This document shows, one piece after another, positions 52,875 to 62,450 of a DNA stretch of 64,000 nucleotides (positions are counted from its first letter, which is position 1; each line of letters begins with the position of its first letter). The stretch is from Bradyrhizobium australiense. Its GTDB lineage: Bacteria; Pseudomonadota; Alphaproteobacteria; Rhizobiales; Xanthobacteraceae. Where the stretch lies: positions 248,001-312,000 of the forward strand of contig NZ_JAAVLX010000008.1 in NCBI RefSeq assembly GCF_013114825.1. The letters are read 5' to 3'. The notes beneath the pieces are model-generated. The model worked only from the letters and a program-made list of their open reading frames with translations, ran no database searches and had not been told where the DNA came from. A program made the position numbers and the translations under genes.

Positions 52875-54725
52875 ATGCGCCGCACCATCGTGTTGCTGTC
52901 CGCCGGCCTGATCGCGCTTGTCGCCGGTTCAGCGTCCGCGCAAAACGCCACGCCGCGCAACCTGATCCTGTTCGTGCCGGACGGTTTGCGCGGACGCATC
53001 GTGACGCCGCAGACCGCGCCCGCGATGGCCGAACTGCGCGACAAGGGTGCCAACTTCCAGAACTCGCATTCGCTGTTTCCGACCTTCACCATGGCGAACG
53101 GCTCGGCGATGGCGAGCGGCCATTACCTTGGCGATACCGGCACCTTCAGCAACACGATCTACACCGGCCGTCCGATCGCCCACTCCAACAACACCGTCAC
53201 GCCATTCCTCGAAGTCAACCCCGTGCTTCTCGAGGTCGACGAGCATTTCGGCGGCGACTATTTGAACGAAGAGACGCTTCTGAAGATGGCGCGCGAGAGG
53301 GGTTACAGCACCGCGGCCATCGGCAAGCACGGTCCCACCTTCATCTTCGACCATACGGACAAGGTCGGTGCGGCCGGCCTGCATTCGATCATCATCGACG
53401 ACGCTACGGGCAGCAAGAACGGCGTCCCCCTTTCCGACGAAATGAAGGAGGCTTTGACCAAGGCCAACCTGCCGCTGGCGACGCCCTCACGCGGCGAGAA
53501 CGGCAAGGCCGGCGACGCCAAGACGCCGGGCACGACGATAGCGAACGTTGCGCAACAAGCTTACATGGCCGACGTCGCAGCCAAGGTCGTGCTGCCGATG
53601 TTCAAGGCGCGCAACAAGCCGTTCGTGCTGGTATTCTGGTCGCGCGACCCGGACGGCAGCCAGCACAACACCGGCGACAGCCTCAACACCATCACGCCCG
53701 GCATCAACGGGCCGACCTCGATGGCCGGCATCAGAAACGCCGACAACAATCTCGCCCAGCTCCGCAAGGCGCTGGACGAGCTCGGCCTCGCCGCGTCGAC
53801 CAACATCATCGTCTCCTCCGATCACGGCTTCTCGACGATCTCGAAGGAAAGCAAGACCAGCCCCGCGGCAAAGATCTCCTACGAAGACACGCCGAAGGAT
53901 TTCCTGCCGATGGGCTTCGTTGCCATCGATCTGGCGAAGGCGTTGAACCTGCCGCTGTTCGACCCCAACGACAAGAACGCCCGCGTGGCCGACAACGCTC
54001 ATCCCCGGGCGGGCAACGGCTTGATCGGGAAGGATCCGGCGAAGCCCGACGTTGTGGTCGCGACCAACGGCGGATCGGACCTGATCTATATCCCGGCCAA
54101 GGAGCGCAAGCTCGCGGACCGCGTCATCAAGGCGCTGCTGGAACAGGACTACGTCAGCGGCCTCTTTGTCGATGACGAGCTCGGAAATTTCCCAGGCACG
54201 CTGCCGATGTCGCAGCTCGGCCTCAAAGGCAAGGCCGTCGTGCCGCACCCGTCGATCGTAGTCAACTTCCGCTCCTGGTCGTCAGGTTGCGACGAGCCGA
54301 CCAACTGCTCGGTCCAGATTGCTGATACCGTGCTGCGTCAGGGCCAGGGCATGCATGGCAGCTTCAGCCGCGGCGACACCTTGAATTTCACAGCGGCGAT
54401 CGGGCCCGACTTCAAATCGAGCTATGTCGATCCCCTCCCCGTCAGCAACGCGGACGTCGGCGCCACTGCGGCAAAGCTCCTGGGACTCACGCAAAAGTCC
54501 AAGGGCAAACTGATCGGCCGCGTCATGACCGAAGCGATGCCCAATGGCGCAACGCCCAAGGCCTATGCCGGCACCGTGACGTCAAAACCGTCGGCGAACG
54601 GCCTGCGCACCGTGCTGAACTTCCAGCGCGTCGGCTCGCAGCGCTATTTCGACGCGGCGGGCTTTCCGGGCCGCACGCTTGGGCTGGAAGTGAACGGCGG
54701 AAAACAGAAAACGGCCGGGAAATAA
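52875..54725 (+). CDS. Secreted alkaline-phosphatase-superfamily phosphodiesterase
   Basis: A 616-residue exported enzyme of the nucleotide pyrophosphatase/phosphodiesterase branch. Signal peptide (about 1-22), then metal residues in FVPDGLRG, the nucleophilic threonine in LFPTFTMANGSAMASGHYLG, WSRDPDGSQHNTGDS, SSDHGFST and a late HPRAGNG histidine, which together make the two-zinc site. The substrate (nucleotide, phospholipid or phytate-like ester) is not predictable. GGGGGAGAACC precedes the ATG. Confidence 0.9.
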   Translation: MRRTIVLLSAGLIALVAGSASAQNATPRNLILFVPDGLRGRIVTPQTAPAMAELRDKGANFQNSHSLFPTFTMANGSAMASGHYLGDTGTFSNTIYTGRPIAHSNNTVTPFLEVNPVLLEVDEHFGGDYLNEETLLKMARERGYSTAAIGKHGPTFIFDHTDKVGAAGLHSIIIDDATGSKNGVPLSDEMKEALTKANLPLATPSRGENGKAGDAKTPGTTIANVAQQAYMADVAAKVVLPMFKARNKPFVLVFWSRDPDGSQHNTGDSLNTITPGINGPTSMAGIRNADNNLAQLRKALDELGLAASTNIIVSSDHGFSTISKESKTSPAAKISYEDTPKDFLPMGFVAIDLAKALNLPLFDPNDKNARVADNAHPRAGNGLIGKDPAKPDVVVATNGGSDLIYIPAKERKLADRVIKALLEQDYVSGLFVDDELGNFPGTLPMSQLGLKGKAVVPHPSIVVNFRSWSSGCDEPTNCSVQIADTVLRQGQGMHGSFSRGDTLNFTAAIGPDFKSSYVDPLPVSNADVGATAAKLLGLTQKSKGKLIGRVMTEAMPNGATPKAYAGTVTSKPSANGLRTVLNFQRVGSQRYFDAAGFPGRTLGLEVNGGKQKTAGK

Positions 54726-54744
54726 CCCCGCCGCTTGTATCTGG

Positions 54745-54924
54745 CTATCCGATGAGCCAATGCCCCTTGTGGATGTCGAACTTCACCAGACCTTCGTCGC
54801 GCATTTTCAGAAGCAGGGATTGGCAGGCTTCCTCATTCGGGAGATTGGCCCGCCTCATGACTTGATAGGCCTTGAGCGGCTTCTCGCGGAGCGCATTCAG
54901 GATATTCTCGCGATCTTTCAGCAT
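54745..54924 (-). CDS. Tiny winged-helix-like protein
   Basis: A 59-residue protein starting MLKDRENILNALREKPLKAY. The helix-turn-helix-wing pattern (AYQVMRRANLPNEEACQSLL then GLVKFDIHKGHW) resembles a minimal winged helix such as ArsR/DeoR tails. GCAGGACC precedes the ATG. It follows the 78-residue gene by 42 bases on the same strand, so a small operon is likely. Confidence 0.65.
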   Translation of the reverse strand: MLKDRENILNALREKPLKAYQVMRRANLPNEEACQSLLLKMRDEGLVKFDIHKGHWLIG

Positions 54925-54966
54925 GACTGGTCCTGCAATCCAAAACTGGCGTTCATGATGAACTGC

Positions 54967-55203
54967 TCAGGCGATGACGAGTTTGATCTGGCCGTCTTCA
55001 AGATTTCCCGCTGCGAGCGCGTCGCGGGCCATCTTTTCGATAACAGGCCAATTTGCGAGAAGATACTTTTGGGCCAGCGCCTTCGTCGGCAGCTCGGTTT
55101 GCAGAATGCAGCGCTGCCGCGCATTCCCGTTCGCGATCTGAAAGGACACCGCTTGCGGCCCTTCGGTGATCTCTTGTTCGGTGGGCTTGGCAGCTATCCG
55201 CAT
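54967..55203 (-). CDS. Small conserved protein
   Basis: A 78-residue soluble protein starting MRIAAKPTEQEITEG, with one long helix (LPTKALAQKYLLANWPVIEKM). No family recognised. Upstream partner of the tiny winged-helix gene. Confidence 0.65.
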   Translation of the reverse strand: MRIAAKPTEQEITEGPQAVSFQIANGNARQRCILQTELPTKALAQKYLLANWPVIEKMARDALAAGNLEDGQIKLVIA

Positions 55204-55318
55204 CCGCTATCCTTTGTGAACGTCTGATTGGGCCAAGCTGTCGGGATCGGGCATCAGCCGCCGCGCCTTGGTCCGTTTGTTGGTTATTGCGAATGAGCGG
55301 CGAGCCGCTGGCGGCCAG

Positions 55319-55468
55319 CTAGGGCTGATCGTCGTCGGCCTTTGGGGAGTCTTTCGGCCCGTGATCCGCGATCGGCTGCGTGTTGCGGACCGCCTCGGCC
55401 AGCATCAGGCGCAACTCATCCTTCGTCATCGGTGGTTGCCGCGTGGTCGATGATTTCCATTGTGCCAT
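55319..55468 (-). CDS. Possible 49-residue protein
   Basis: A short frame MAQWKSSTTRQPPMTKDELR then LMLAEAVRNTQ, hydrophilic throughout, followed on the same strand by the two small genes to its left. The helix beginning MTKDELR looks conserved-protein-like. The ribosome site is weak. Confidence 0.45.
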   Translation of the reverse strand: MAQWKSSTTRQPPMTKDELRLMLAEAVRNTQPIADHGPKDSPKADDDQP

Positions 55469-55605
55469 GAGTGCCCATATGGGGATGCCGGGGTGAGATT
55501 TAAACCCCTGATTCGCCCTATCAGTGTTCCAGCACGTTTTTTAGCCCGGTGTCTGATTTGAAAATCGCGGCAACGGCCGCCGCGTCGCTGGTGGGATTAC
55601 TGAGC

Positions 55606-55645
55606 TTGGCCGATGGACTGCTTCGCTTCGCTCGCAATGACGCTG
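55606..55645. repeat. Fragment of the rhizobial CATTGCGAGCG repeat
   Basis: GGACTGCTTCGCTTCGCTCG then CAATGACGCT matches the right half of the repeat at 36687-36801 and the same family in other rhizobia. It stands alone here, without its inverted partner. Confidence 0.55.
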
Positions 55646-55696
55646 ATGGAGCGCAGCATGCTGGATACCTCGCATGCGCGGATCAAGACACCTAAA

Positions 55697-55726
55697 CAAA
55701 AACGGCGGGGCTCTACCCCGCCGTCC
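55697..55726 (-). terminator. Rho-independent terminator
   Basis: On the minus strand a CGGCGGGG / CCCCGCCG stem is followed by TTTTTG. It ends the gene at 55752-56321. Confidence 0.85.
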
Positions 55727-55751
55727 CGAAACCAATCATCGCCGAGTGGAC

Positions 55752-56321
55752 CTACAACAATCCCATATCCAGCATGCCCGGCAGTTGGGCGAGCGGCAGT
55801 GCGGCGGCGCCGACCAGGGTGGCGACCAGCGCCGCAAGGCGATGGTTGCTGTGGCGCTTGCCGCGCATCTGGCCGGCGATCCATTCCAGCACCTTGCTGT
55901 CGATGTAGGCGGCCTTCACCGGCGCCCAGCTCTCGATCGGCGTATCCGGCGACAGCGCCACCGTGCGCGGCGGCACAGGCAGGCCGGACTCAGAGGCTGC
56001 GTGGTGGGCGACCGCCTTGGCCAGCAAATCGTCGAAACGGCCGTCGTCGGTGCGTTCCGCAGCGGCATCGCTGATTTCGAACAATGCTTCGATTTCGGCG
56101 CGGCTCACCGGCTCATGCTCGACAGCGCTCACGGTGAGAATGCGCGCGCACCAGGCGGCGTCATCGGCATCGAGCGCGCGGGAGAAATGGATACGGCCCT
56201 TGGTGGTGGGGCCCTCGCCGGTGATTACGCCGTCGCGCACAATTGTGAGTGCATGAGCGGCGGTCTTGCGGCAGGATGGTTGAAGGGATGTTTCAGCAGG
56301 CACGGCATTCGGGGCAGGCAT
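55752..56321 (-). CDS. Conserved protein with hydrophobic C-terminus
   Basis: A 189-residue protein, soluble for about 160 residues and ending in a hydrophobic stretch (RLAALVATLVGAAALPLAQL) that could be a tail anchor. Acidic central region with LTVSAVEHEPVSRAEIEALF. No family recognised; composition fits a real rhizobial gene. Confidence 0.7.
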   Translation of the reverse strand: MPAPNAVPAETSLQPSCRKTAAHALTIVRDGVITGEGPTTKGRIHFSRALDADDAAWCARILTVSAVEHEPVSRAEIEALFEISDAAAERTDDGRFDDLLAKAVAHHAASESGLPVPPRTVALSPDTPIESWAPVKAAYIDSKVLEWIAGQMRGKRHSNHRLAALVATLVGAAALPLAQLPGMLDMGLL

Positions 56322-56784
56322 AGTTGCACTTCTCAATTTCAATTCCAGTCCAGCATTTCCATGCGGGGCATGAACGACCGGTTAACGATTCGAAACCCGC
56401 ATTCCGAGATTTTTACATGGTTGCCAATTGGTCGCTGTGAGGTCGGTCACGGTTCAGACAAATGCACTCCCCGGTGCAAAACGGCCCGGCGTGATGCGGG
56501 CCATAAAAGGCAATATCGGGGCAGCGGCGGCAAAAAAGTGGAACGGCTATGAAAAGACCGCGATCAAACAAGAGGATGGGTCGCAAACCTACTTTCTCGC
56601 GCCGAATGCAGGAGAGGACGGATTCTTTCCGTGGCAGAGGCGCGGATCAAAAGAAGATGTTAGGAGTTCCGGGGTTGCGTAGAAGGATCTCACCTTTTGC
56701 GCTAACCGGTTCACTTAACTGCTTCAGACTCGTATAATATCAAAGACAAATTCCCCTGTAACTTGAATAACATGAGGTAAAACC
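56322..56784. other. AT-richer stretch before peroxiredoxin
   Basis: No convincing gene; one 84-residue plus-strand frame (56428-56682) has mixed composition and no family. GC content drops towards 56780. The peroxiredoxin ribosome site ATGAGGTAAAACC is at its right end. Confidence 0.4.
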
Positions 56785-57444
56785 ATGGCACTCCAGATTG
56801 GCACAACCGCCCCCGATTTCGAAGCTGAGACCACGGAAGGAAAAATCAAATTCCACGACTGGATCGGCAATAGCTGGGCGCTTTTGTTCTCGCACCCGAA
56901 GGATTTCACGCCGGTTTGCACCACCGAACTCGGCGCTCTCGCGAAGTTGAAGCCGGAATTCGACAAGCGCGGCGTCAAGCTGATGGGCTTGAGCGTCGAT
57001 CCCGTCGACCGGCATTCGAAATGGTCCGAGGACATCAAGGAGACGCAGGGCGCGGCGCCGAATTATCCGATGATCGGCGACACCGATTTCAACGTTTCCA
57101 AGCTCTACGACATGCTGCCGGCTTCAACGTCGGGCGATCCGCTCGCGCGCACGCCCGCCGACAACCAGACCGTCCGCAACGTGTTCGTCATCGGACCGGA
57201 CAAGAAGATCAAGCTGGTGCTGGTCTATCCGATGACCACGGGCCGCAATTTCCAGGAAATCCTGCGCGCGATCGATTCCCTGCAGATGACGGCCAAGCAT
57301 CGCGTCGCCACTCCGGCCGACTGGAAACAGGGCGAGGACGTCATCATCGCGGGCTCGGTGTCCGACGACGAGGCGAAGACGATCTATCCGGCCGGCTGGA
57401 AGGCGCCGAAGCCGTATATCCGGATCGTGCCCCAGCCGAAGTGA
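56785..57444 (+). CDS. 1-Cys peroxiredoxin (Prx6 type)
   Basis: A 219-residue cytosolic peroxidase. The peroxidatic cysteine is C45 in DFTPVCTTE; no other cysteine is present, hence the 1-Cys class, which needs an external thiol. VFVIGPDKKIKLVLVYPMTTGRN and the C-terminal dimerisation part are normal. Detoxifies H2O2 and organic peroxides. Confidence 0.95.
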   Translation: MALQIGTTAPDFEAETTEGKIKFHDWIGNSWALLFSHPKDFTPVCTTELGALAKLKPEFDKRGVKLMGLSVDPVDRHSKWSEDIKETQGAAPNYPMIGDTDFNVSKLYDMLPASTSGDPLARTPADNQTVRNVFVIGPDKKIKLVLVYPMTTGRNFQEILRAIDSLQMTAKHRVATPADWKQGEDVIIAGSVSDDEAKTIYPAGWKAPKPYIRIVPQPK

Positions 57445-57459
57445 CCGCGCAGCGGTCAT

Positions 57460-57560
57460 CCCGGGTACGCAAGCACCAGACCCGGGATCTCGAGATTCTC
57501 TGGTGCGCAATTGCGCACCAGAGTTCGGTGCTACGCACCACCCCGGAATAACGAGCTAAA
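57460..57560. repeat. Palindromic intergenic element
   Basis: At its core CTCTGGTGCGCAA is followed at once by its exact complement TTGCGCACCAGAG (57498-57523, 26 bases in all). The flanks carry GGTCATCCCGGGT and CACCCCGGAATAACGAG, the arms of a larger imperfect hairpin family found between Bradyrhizobium genes. Confidence 0.7.
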
Positions 57561-57651
57561 TTCGGCAATAGATCGTATGGTGGGCAAGGCGCAGTTGCGC
57601 CGCGCCTACCATAAAGAGTGAGGCAAGTAGTTCGCCGCCGTGACGCCCCGA

Positions 57652-59388
57652 TCAGGCCGCGCGGACGCGATCGAGAAATTTTTCGACCTCCGCCTTCAGG
57701 TGCAGGCTTTCGCTCGACAGATTCTGTGCGGAGGCAAACATCCGGCTCGACGTCTCGCCGGTCTCGTCGGCGCCCTGCGCCGCGTTGCGGATATTCGCGG
57801 CAACATCGGCCGTGCCGCTCGCCGCTGCTCGCACGCTCTGCGCGATGTTCTGGGTCGCACCGCGCTGCTGCTCGACCGCTGCCGAGATCGAGGTGGCGAT
57901 ATCGCTGATGCGTTCGATGGTCTGGCCGATCGCCTTGATCGCGCTGACCGACTCTTCGGTCGCAAGCTGCATGCTGCCGATCTGGCTGGAGATCTCCTCG
58001 GTCGCCTTCGCGGTCTGGCCGGCGAGGCTCTTGACCTCCTGCGCCACCACGGCAAAGCCGCGGCCGGCGTCGCCTGCCCGCGCCGCCTCGATGGTGGCGT
58101 TAAGCGCCAGCAGATTGGTCTGCTCGGCAATCGAGGTGATCAGCTTCACCACATCGCCGATTCGGGCGCCGGCTTCCGACAATTCGTTGATGCGCTGGTC
58201 GGTGGCGGCAGCCTGCTTGACGGCGTCGGCCGCGATGCCGTTCGATTCCTGTACCCGGCGGGTGATTTCGGCGATCGAGCTGGAGAGCTCGTCGGACGCG
58301 GCCGCCGCGGTACGGACATGCTCCGAGGCGGTTTCGGAAGCGCCGGCCGACTTGCCGGACAGGCTTGCGGTGGTCCGTGCGGCATCGGTGAGTTGCCGCG
58401 CGACGCGCTCGAACTCGCTGGATGAATTCAGCACCTTGTCGAGGATGCCGCCAACGCTGGCCTGGAACTCGTCGACGAAGCCGCGCAGTTCGGACTTGCG
58501 CTGCTCGGCCGCGGCAGCGGCCGCCGCGGTCTGCTCGTCGCGAAGTCGCCGGCGCTCGACCGAGTTGTTCTTGAAGACTGCGAGGGTACGCGCAATCTCG
58601 CCGATCTCGTCCATCCGCTCCTCGCAGTCGATCTCGACGTCGGCCCTGCCGTTGGCGATTGCGGTGAGCGAGGCCGTGACCGACGTCAGCGGCTTGGTTA
58701 CCCGACGCACGATCAGCATGGTCAGCATCATCACCAGGAGCGCTGCGACACCCGCTGCGATGGCCATGTTCTGAATGGCATGCGATAGCATGCTCTCGTA
58801 GTGAGCCATGGGAATGCCCACATACAGCAGCCCGATCACCTTGCCGGCCGGATTCACGATCGGGTAGTAGGCCGTCATGAACGTCTTGCCGAACAGCGTC
58901 GCCGGGCCACGGTAGGCCTCGCCGCGGCGCACCACCGCCTGCCCGGGATGGTCGGCCGCGAGTTGGGTGCCGACGGCGCGGTCGCCGTTCTCCTTCTTCA
59001 CATTGGTAGTGCGGCGGACGAACTGGTTGCTGGCGTCGTCATAGACGAAAAGCGTCGCGTTGCCGCCGGCATAGCCCACTGCGCGATCGACGATCGCGTG
59101 GTCCTTGAACTCGGGCATCTTCGGAATTTCGGCCCGGGCGACCACCCCGTCCTTAATGGTGATTTTGGCGTCGCTGTAAGTCTCGGCAAACGCCAGGCCC
59201 AGCGTACGCAGGTTGACCTCGATGTCGCGCAGCGCCCGGTCGCCGAATTCGGAGGTCAGCGACCAATGGGCTGCGCCCACCATCAGCGCGGTATTCACCG
59301 CGATCAGAAGGATCGCAGAGATGACGGCCTTTGTACCGAGGCGCAGCTTGAGCGCCGGCAGGAACCTTCCAATGGATTGCGTGGCCAT
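57652..59388 (-). CDS. Methyl-accepting chemotaxis protein
   Basis: A 578-residue chemoreceptor. Two membrane helices (about 18-40 and 205-230) flank a periplasmic Cache-like ligand domain (about 45-200, with GLLYVGIPMAHYE), then HAMP (about 230-285) and the signalling domain with the hairpin tip IAEQTNLLALNATIEAARAG. The tail lacks the NWETF pentapeptide. The ATG at 59388 puts the first helix close to the N-terminus. No cheA cluster is adjacent. Confidence 0.95.
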   Translation of the reverse strand: MATQSIGRFLPALKLRLGTKAVISAILLIAVNTALMVGAAHWSLTSEFGDRALRDIEVNLRTLGLAFAETYSDAKITIKDGVVARAEIPKMPEFKDHAIVDRAVGYAGGNATLFVYDDASNQFVRRTTNVKKENGDRAVGTQLAADHPGQAVVRRGEAYRGPATLFGKTFMTAYYPIVNPAGKVIGLLYVGIPMAHYESMLSHAIQNMAIAAGVAALLVMMLTMLIVRRVTKPLTSVTASLTAIANGRADVEIDCEERMDEIGEIARTLAVFKNNSVERRRLRDEQTAAAAAAAEQRKSELRGFVDEFQASVGGILDKVLNSSSEFERVARQLTDAARTTASLSGKSAGASETASEHVRTAAAASDELSSSIAEITRRVQESNGIAADAVKQAAATDQRINELSEAGARIGDVVKLITSIAEQTNLLALNATIEAARAGDAGRGFAVVAQEVKSLAGQTAKATEEISSQIGSMQLATEESVSAIKAIGQTIERISDIATSISAAVEQQRGATQNIAQSVRAAASGTADVAANIRNAAQGADETGETSSRMFASAQNLSSESLHLKAEVEKFLDRVRAA

Positions 59389-59519
59389 AACGAGAAATCC
59401 CCCAAAATCGGGCCCAATCTGACCCGTTTTGCTTACGATCGCCTTAATGGCCACAACCCAGGCAAAATATTGATAAGCCTCACGAAATTTATACGTGCAA
59501 GAGAGCCGAACGCTCTACT

Positions 59520-60395
59520 TCAAACTGAGCGGCGGTTGACCACCAGCACCGCTGCGGCGCAGGCGGCTATGCCCGCGAGCGAGACCACGTCCAGGCGCTC
59601 GCCGAACAGCACGTAGGCCATCAGCGACGTCACCGCCGGGACCAGATAGAACAGGCTGGCTACCGACGTCGCGGCCGAGCGTCGGATCAGCCAATAGAGC
59701 AGCCCGATCGATCCGATCGACAGGACGACCGCAAGCCAGGCCAGCGCCAGGATGAACTCGGTAGTCCAATGCACCTCGTTGGTCTCGAACAGCCACGCGC
59801 CGAGCCCAAAGAATATCGTCACCGCGACGTATTGCATGAGATTGCCGGAGCGCCAGTCGATGGCGCTGCAGTAGCGCCGCTGGTACAGCGTGCCGAGCGT
59901 GATGCTTACCAGCGAGATGGCCGAGGCGAGCCATCCCCATCCCGCCTCGCCGCTCATCGGCCTGTCGTGCAGGATCAGGACGACGCCGGCGAGCCCGAGC
60001 AGCAATCCGCTCCATTGCAGCAGCGTGACGCGCTCGCCGAGCCAGCGGCTTGCAATCGTCGAGGTGAGGATCGGCTGCAAGCCCGGAATCAAGGCCGAGA
60101 GCCCAGCCGGAATCGAATGCGCGATCGCGATCGCCGTGCCGCCGAGATAGATGCCGTGCACGAGAATACCGGCTATGGCGCTGTGCGCGATGCCGATGCG
60201 ATCCGGCCAGCGCGGCCGCGCGACCGCGACGATGATCGCCATCAGTCCCACCACGCACGCCATGCGGATTGCGAGATAGGTCAGCGGTTCGGCGCTGTTC
60301 AGCACATATTTGGTGCCGATGAAGCCCGTGCTCCAGAGCACGACGAAGATCGCCGGCGCCGCGCGCGCGGCAGTCGTTTCGAAATCGCCCATCAT
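59520..60395 (-). CDS. EamA/DMT-family exporter
   Basis: A 291-residue drug/metabolite transporter with ten membrane helices in two EamA repeats: repeat 1 contains VVLWSTGFIGTKYVLN and GERVTLLQWSGLLLGLAGV; repeat 2 ends LFGERLDVVSLAGIAACAAA. GGGGCAGG before the ATG at 60395 settles the start. Substrate unknown. Confidence 0.93.
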   Translation of the reverse strand: MMGDFETTAARAAPAIFVVLWSTGFIGTKYVLNSAEPLTYLAIRMACVVGLMAIIVAVARPRWPDRIGIAHSAIAGILVHGIYLGGTAIAIAHSIPAGLSALIPGLQPILTSTIASRWLGERVTLLQWSGLLLGLAGVVLILHDRPMSGEAGWGWLASAISLVSITLGTLYQRRYCSAIDWRSGNLMQYVAVTIFFGLGAWLFETNEVHWTTEFILALAWLAVVLSIGSIGLLYWLIRRSAATSVASLFYLVPAVTSLMAYVLFGERLDVVSLAGIAACAAAVLVVNRRSV

Positions 60396-60734
60396 TTGCC
60401 TGCCCCTGTTTGCCCGATTCACATGTTATCCGACAAGAACCGATCGCGCCGGGCCACCGGCACGATTTCACATATCGAAGCCTCACATATCGAAAATCTG
60501 GAACGAGGAATCTCATGAATATTCGCGCGTCGATGCGCGCCGCGCCGGGCCTTTGGACTTCGACTGCGGTGGACGCGGAATTCTTGCCGAATCACCGTTG
60601 ATGAAATTCGCAACCGTCGAAAGCGCGGAAGGCCAAAGCCTGTTAGCTGGTGAAACCAATCGGAAAGAACGCAATCGACCCCGGAGGGTTCGGAACCGGA
60701 TGAAGTTGCGCGATCGACGCTCTGGGATCAAGCG
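60396..60734. other. Stretch with gene scraps before the antiporter remnant
   Basis: A 28-residue frame with a fair ribosome site starts at 60516 (MNIRASMRAAPGLW) and ends quickly; a second short frame starts at 60601 (MKFATVESAEGQSLL). Neither could be assigned; both look like 5' ends of lost genes. A near-direct repeat of CACATATCGAA lies at about 60469-60495. Confidence 0.4.
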
Positions 60735-61980
60735 ATGGCGGCGGGACGGCGGCTGCAACTGGTGTTGTTGGCGCTCGCCGCATTCCTGCTGATGACCACC
60801 CTCGCCGGCGCCGCGGGCGAGAAATCAGCCCGCCCGTCCGAATTCCTGTTGCTCGCCCAGATCGCGCTCCTGATAGCGGTAGGCCGCGGGCTCGGCGAAC
60901 TGATGCAACGGATCGGCCAGCCGTCAGTCATGGGGGATTTGTTGGGCGGGCAATTGCTCGGCCCTTCCCTGTTCGGATGGCTCTGGCCCGCCGCGCACAC
61001 CGCGCTCTTTGCACCCTCGCCCGAACAAAAGGCGCTGATCGAGGGACATCGCGCAGTTCGGCATCCTGACCGGCATGGAAACGGACCTCAATCTTGTCCG
61101 CAGGATCGGCCGTGGCGGCGCTCTTGGCGGCCTTACCCGAAGGGAATCCTACGCGCTCGCAAGCGGCATGAATGCGCGCGGCTCAACCGAAGTCATCATT
61201 GCGATCATTGGTCTTTCCATTAGGTGTCCTCAGCCAAAATCTGTTCTCTATGATCGTGACGATGGCAATCCTCACGACGATGGCAATGCCGCCTATGCTT
61301 CGTGCCGCGCTTTCCCGCCTACCGTTCGGAGATGACGAGAAAGCGCGGCTTGAGCGCGAGGAGTTCGAGCAAAGCGGCTTTGTCGCAAATCTCGAGCGCC
61401 TGCTGCTCGCCGTGGACGGCAATGCGAAATTCGCCTCTCATGTCGCTGGCCTGCTCGCAGGAGCACGTGGACTGCCAATCTCCGTTCTCCACGTGAGCGC
61501 CCGTACGAAACAGCAGGAGAGAAAGCGCGAAGATGAAGAAAGCCACGAGTCCGTCGTCAGGAAAGCCGGTCCCGGTTTCCGGAAGCGCCGTATCCCGACG
61601 AGGCACGGAAGTGGCAGTCGCATTGGCGCGCCTAAGCAGCCATCCACTGAAGGTCGTTTACGTTTCTACAACCCGCGAGAAAGGCGCGCGACGCAAGCGC
61701 GCCAGCATGTCTCTCGCCAACGAGGAAAGCATCTTGAAGGAAGCCGCGGCGGCAGCCAGCCGTTATGATGTGGATGTGAGCACAAGCTTGCGTGCAAATG
61801 CGGCCCCTGAAGAAGCTATCCTTCAGGAAATCGAGACGAGCGGAGCCGACCCCGCAGTATTGGGTGTCGACCGGATCCAGGGAGAGCACTGAACTTTGGC
61901 ATCATCGTGCCGCGGTCCTCGGCAGATCCAAGGTGTCGGTGTTGCCGGTCGCGGACGGAGAATCCAACCGGAAAGATTGA
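60735..61980 (+). pseudogene. Collapsed CPA2 cation/proton antiporter with USP tail
   Basis: Fragments of a Kef-type antiporter fused to universal-stress domains lie in three frames. Frame 1: signal and first helices, RGLGELMQRIGQPSVMGDLL. Frame 2 from about 61045: DIAQFGILTGMETDLNLV then a jump to RESYALASGMNARGSTEVII, so most membrane helices are deleted. Frame 3 from about 61205: GVLSQNLFSMIVTMAILTTM and AALSRLPFGDDE. Beyond 61530 the second stress domain survives (SSHPLKVVYVSTTRE; then SKVSVLPVADGES). Intact relatives exceed 700 residues. Confidence 0.88.
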
Positions 61981-62003
61981 CGGAAGACAGAACCCGCTTG
62001 GTC

Positions 62004-62450
62004 TTACCACTCTTCCGGGCAGGGATCGACGATCTTCCAGAGCTCGCGGCCGTTCCTGATCTTCTTCATCTCGGTGGTGAGCCCGCCATTTCTGCGGATC
62101 CAGTCCTTCACCGTATCAGGATAATAGGACATCAGATCCGACGTCCCCTCCGCACTTGTGACCTTGATGCCGAAGGTAAAGGCCTTGTCGTAATAGGCCT
62201 GGTGGAAGCCGAGGCTTGCCTTCGGCGTGACGCAGACCTTGTTCATCGGCACGATGCCGAACACCAGCGTGCAGGCCGAGTTGCAGATGCCGTCGATAAT
62301 GACGCGCTCCTTGCGGTCACGGATGCGCTTGTACTTGGCCTTGTACTCCTCGACATACCCGCCGTGATCGCGCGTGATATGCAGGTCGGCGCGTGCCGGG
62401 CTCGCGACCAGCACCAAGAGGGACAGCAAGGCAAGAGACGTGATGCGCAT
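62004..62450 (-). CDS. Small secreted ClpP/crotonase-like protein
   Basis: A 148-residue exported protein (signal peptide about 1-21). The segment VIIDGICNSACTLVFGI with S58, followed by KASLGFHQAYYDK with H83, looks like the Ser/His half of a ClpP-fold active site; a matching acidic residue may be in the YYPDTV region. Seen in rhizobia as a hypothetical secreted protein. Protease activity is inference from this pattern only. Confidence 0.75.
   Translation of the reverse strand: MRITSLALLSLLVLVASPARADLHITRDHGGYVEEYKAKYKRIRDRKERVIIDGICNSACTLVFGIVPMNKVCVTPKASLGFHQAYYDKAFTFGIKVTSAEGTSDLMSYYPDTVKDWIRRNGGLTTEMKKIRNGRELWKIVDPCPEEW

Noticed and set aside
56428..56682. 84-residue plus-strand frame before peroxiredoxin
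   Set aside because: No ribosome site, no recognisable family, mixed composition; probably non-coding.
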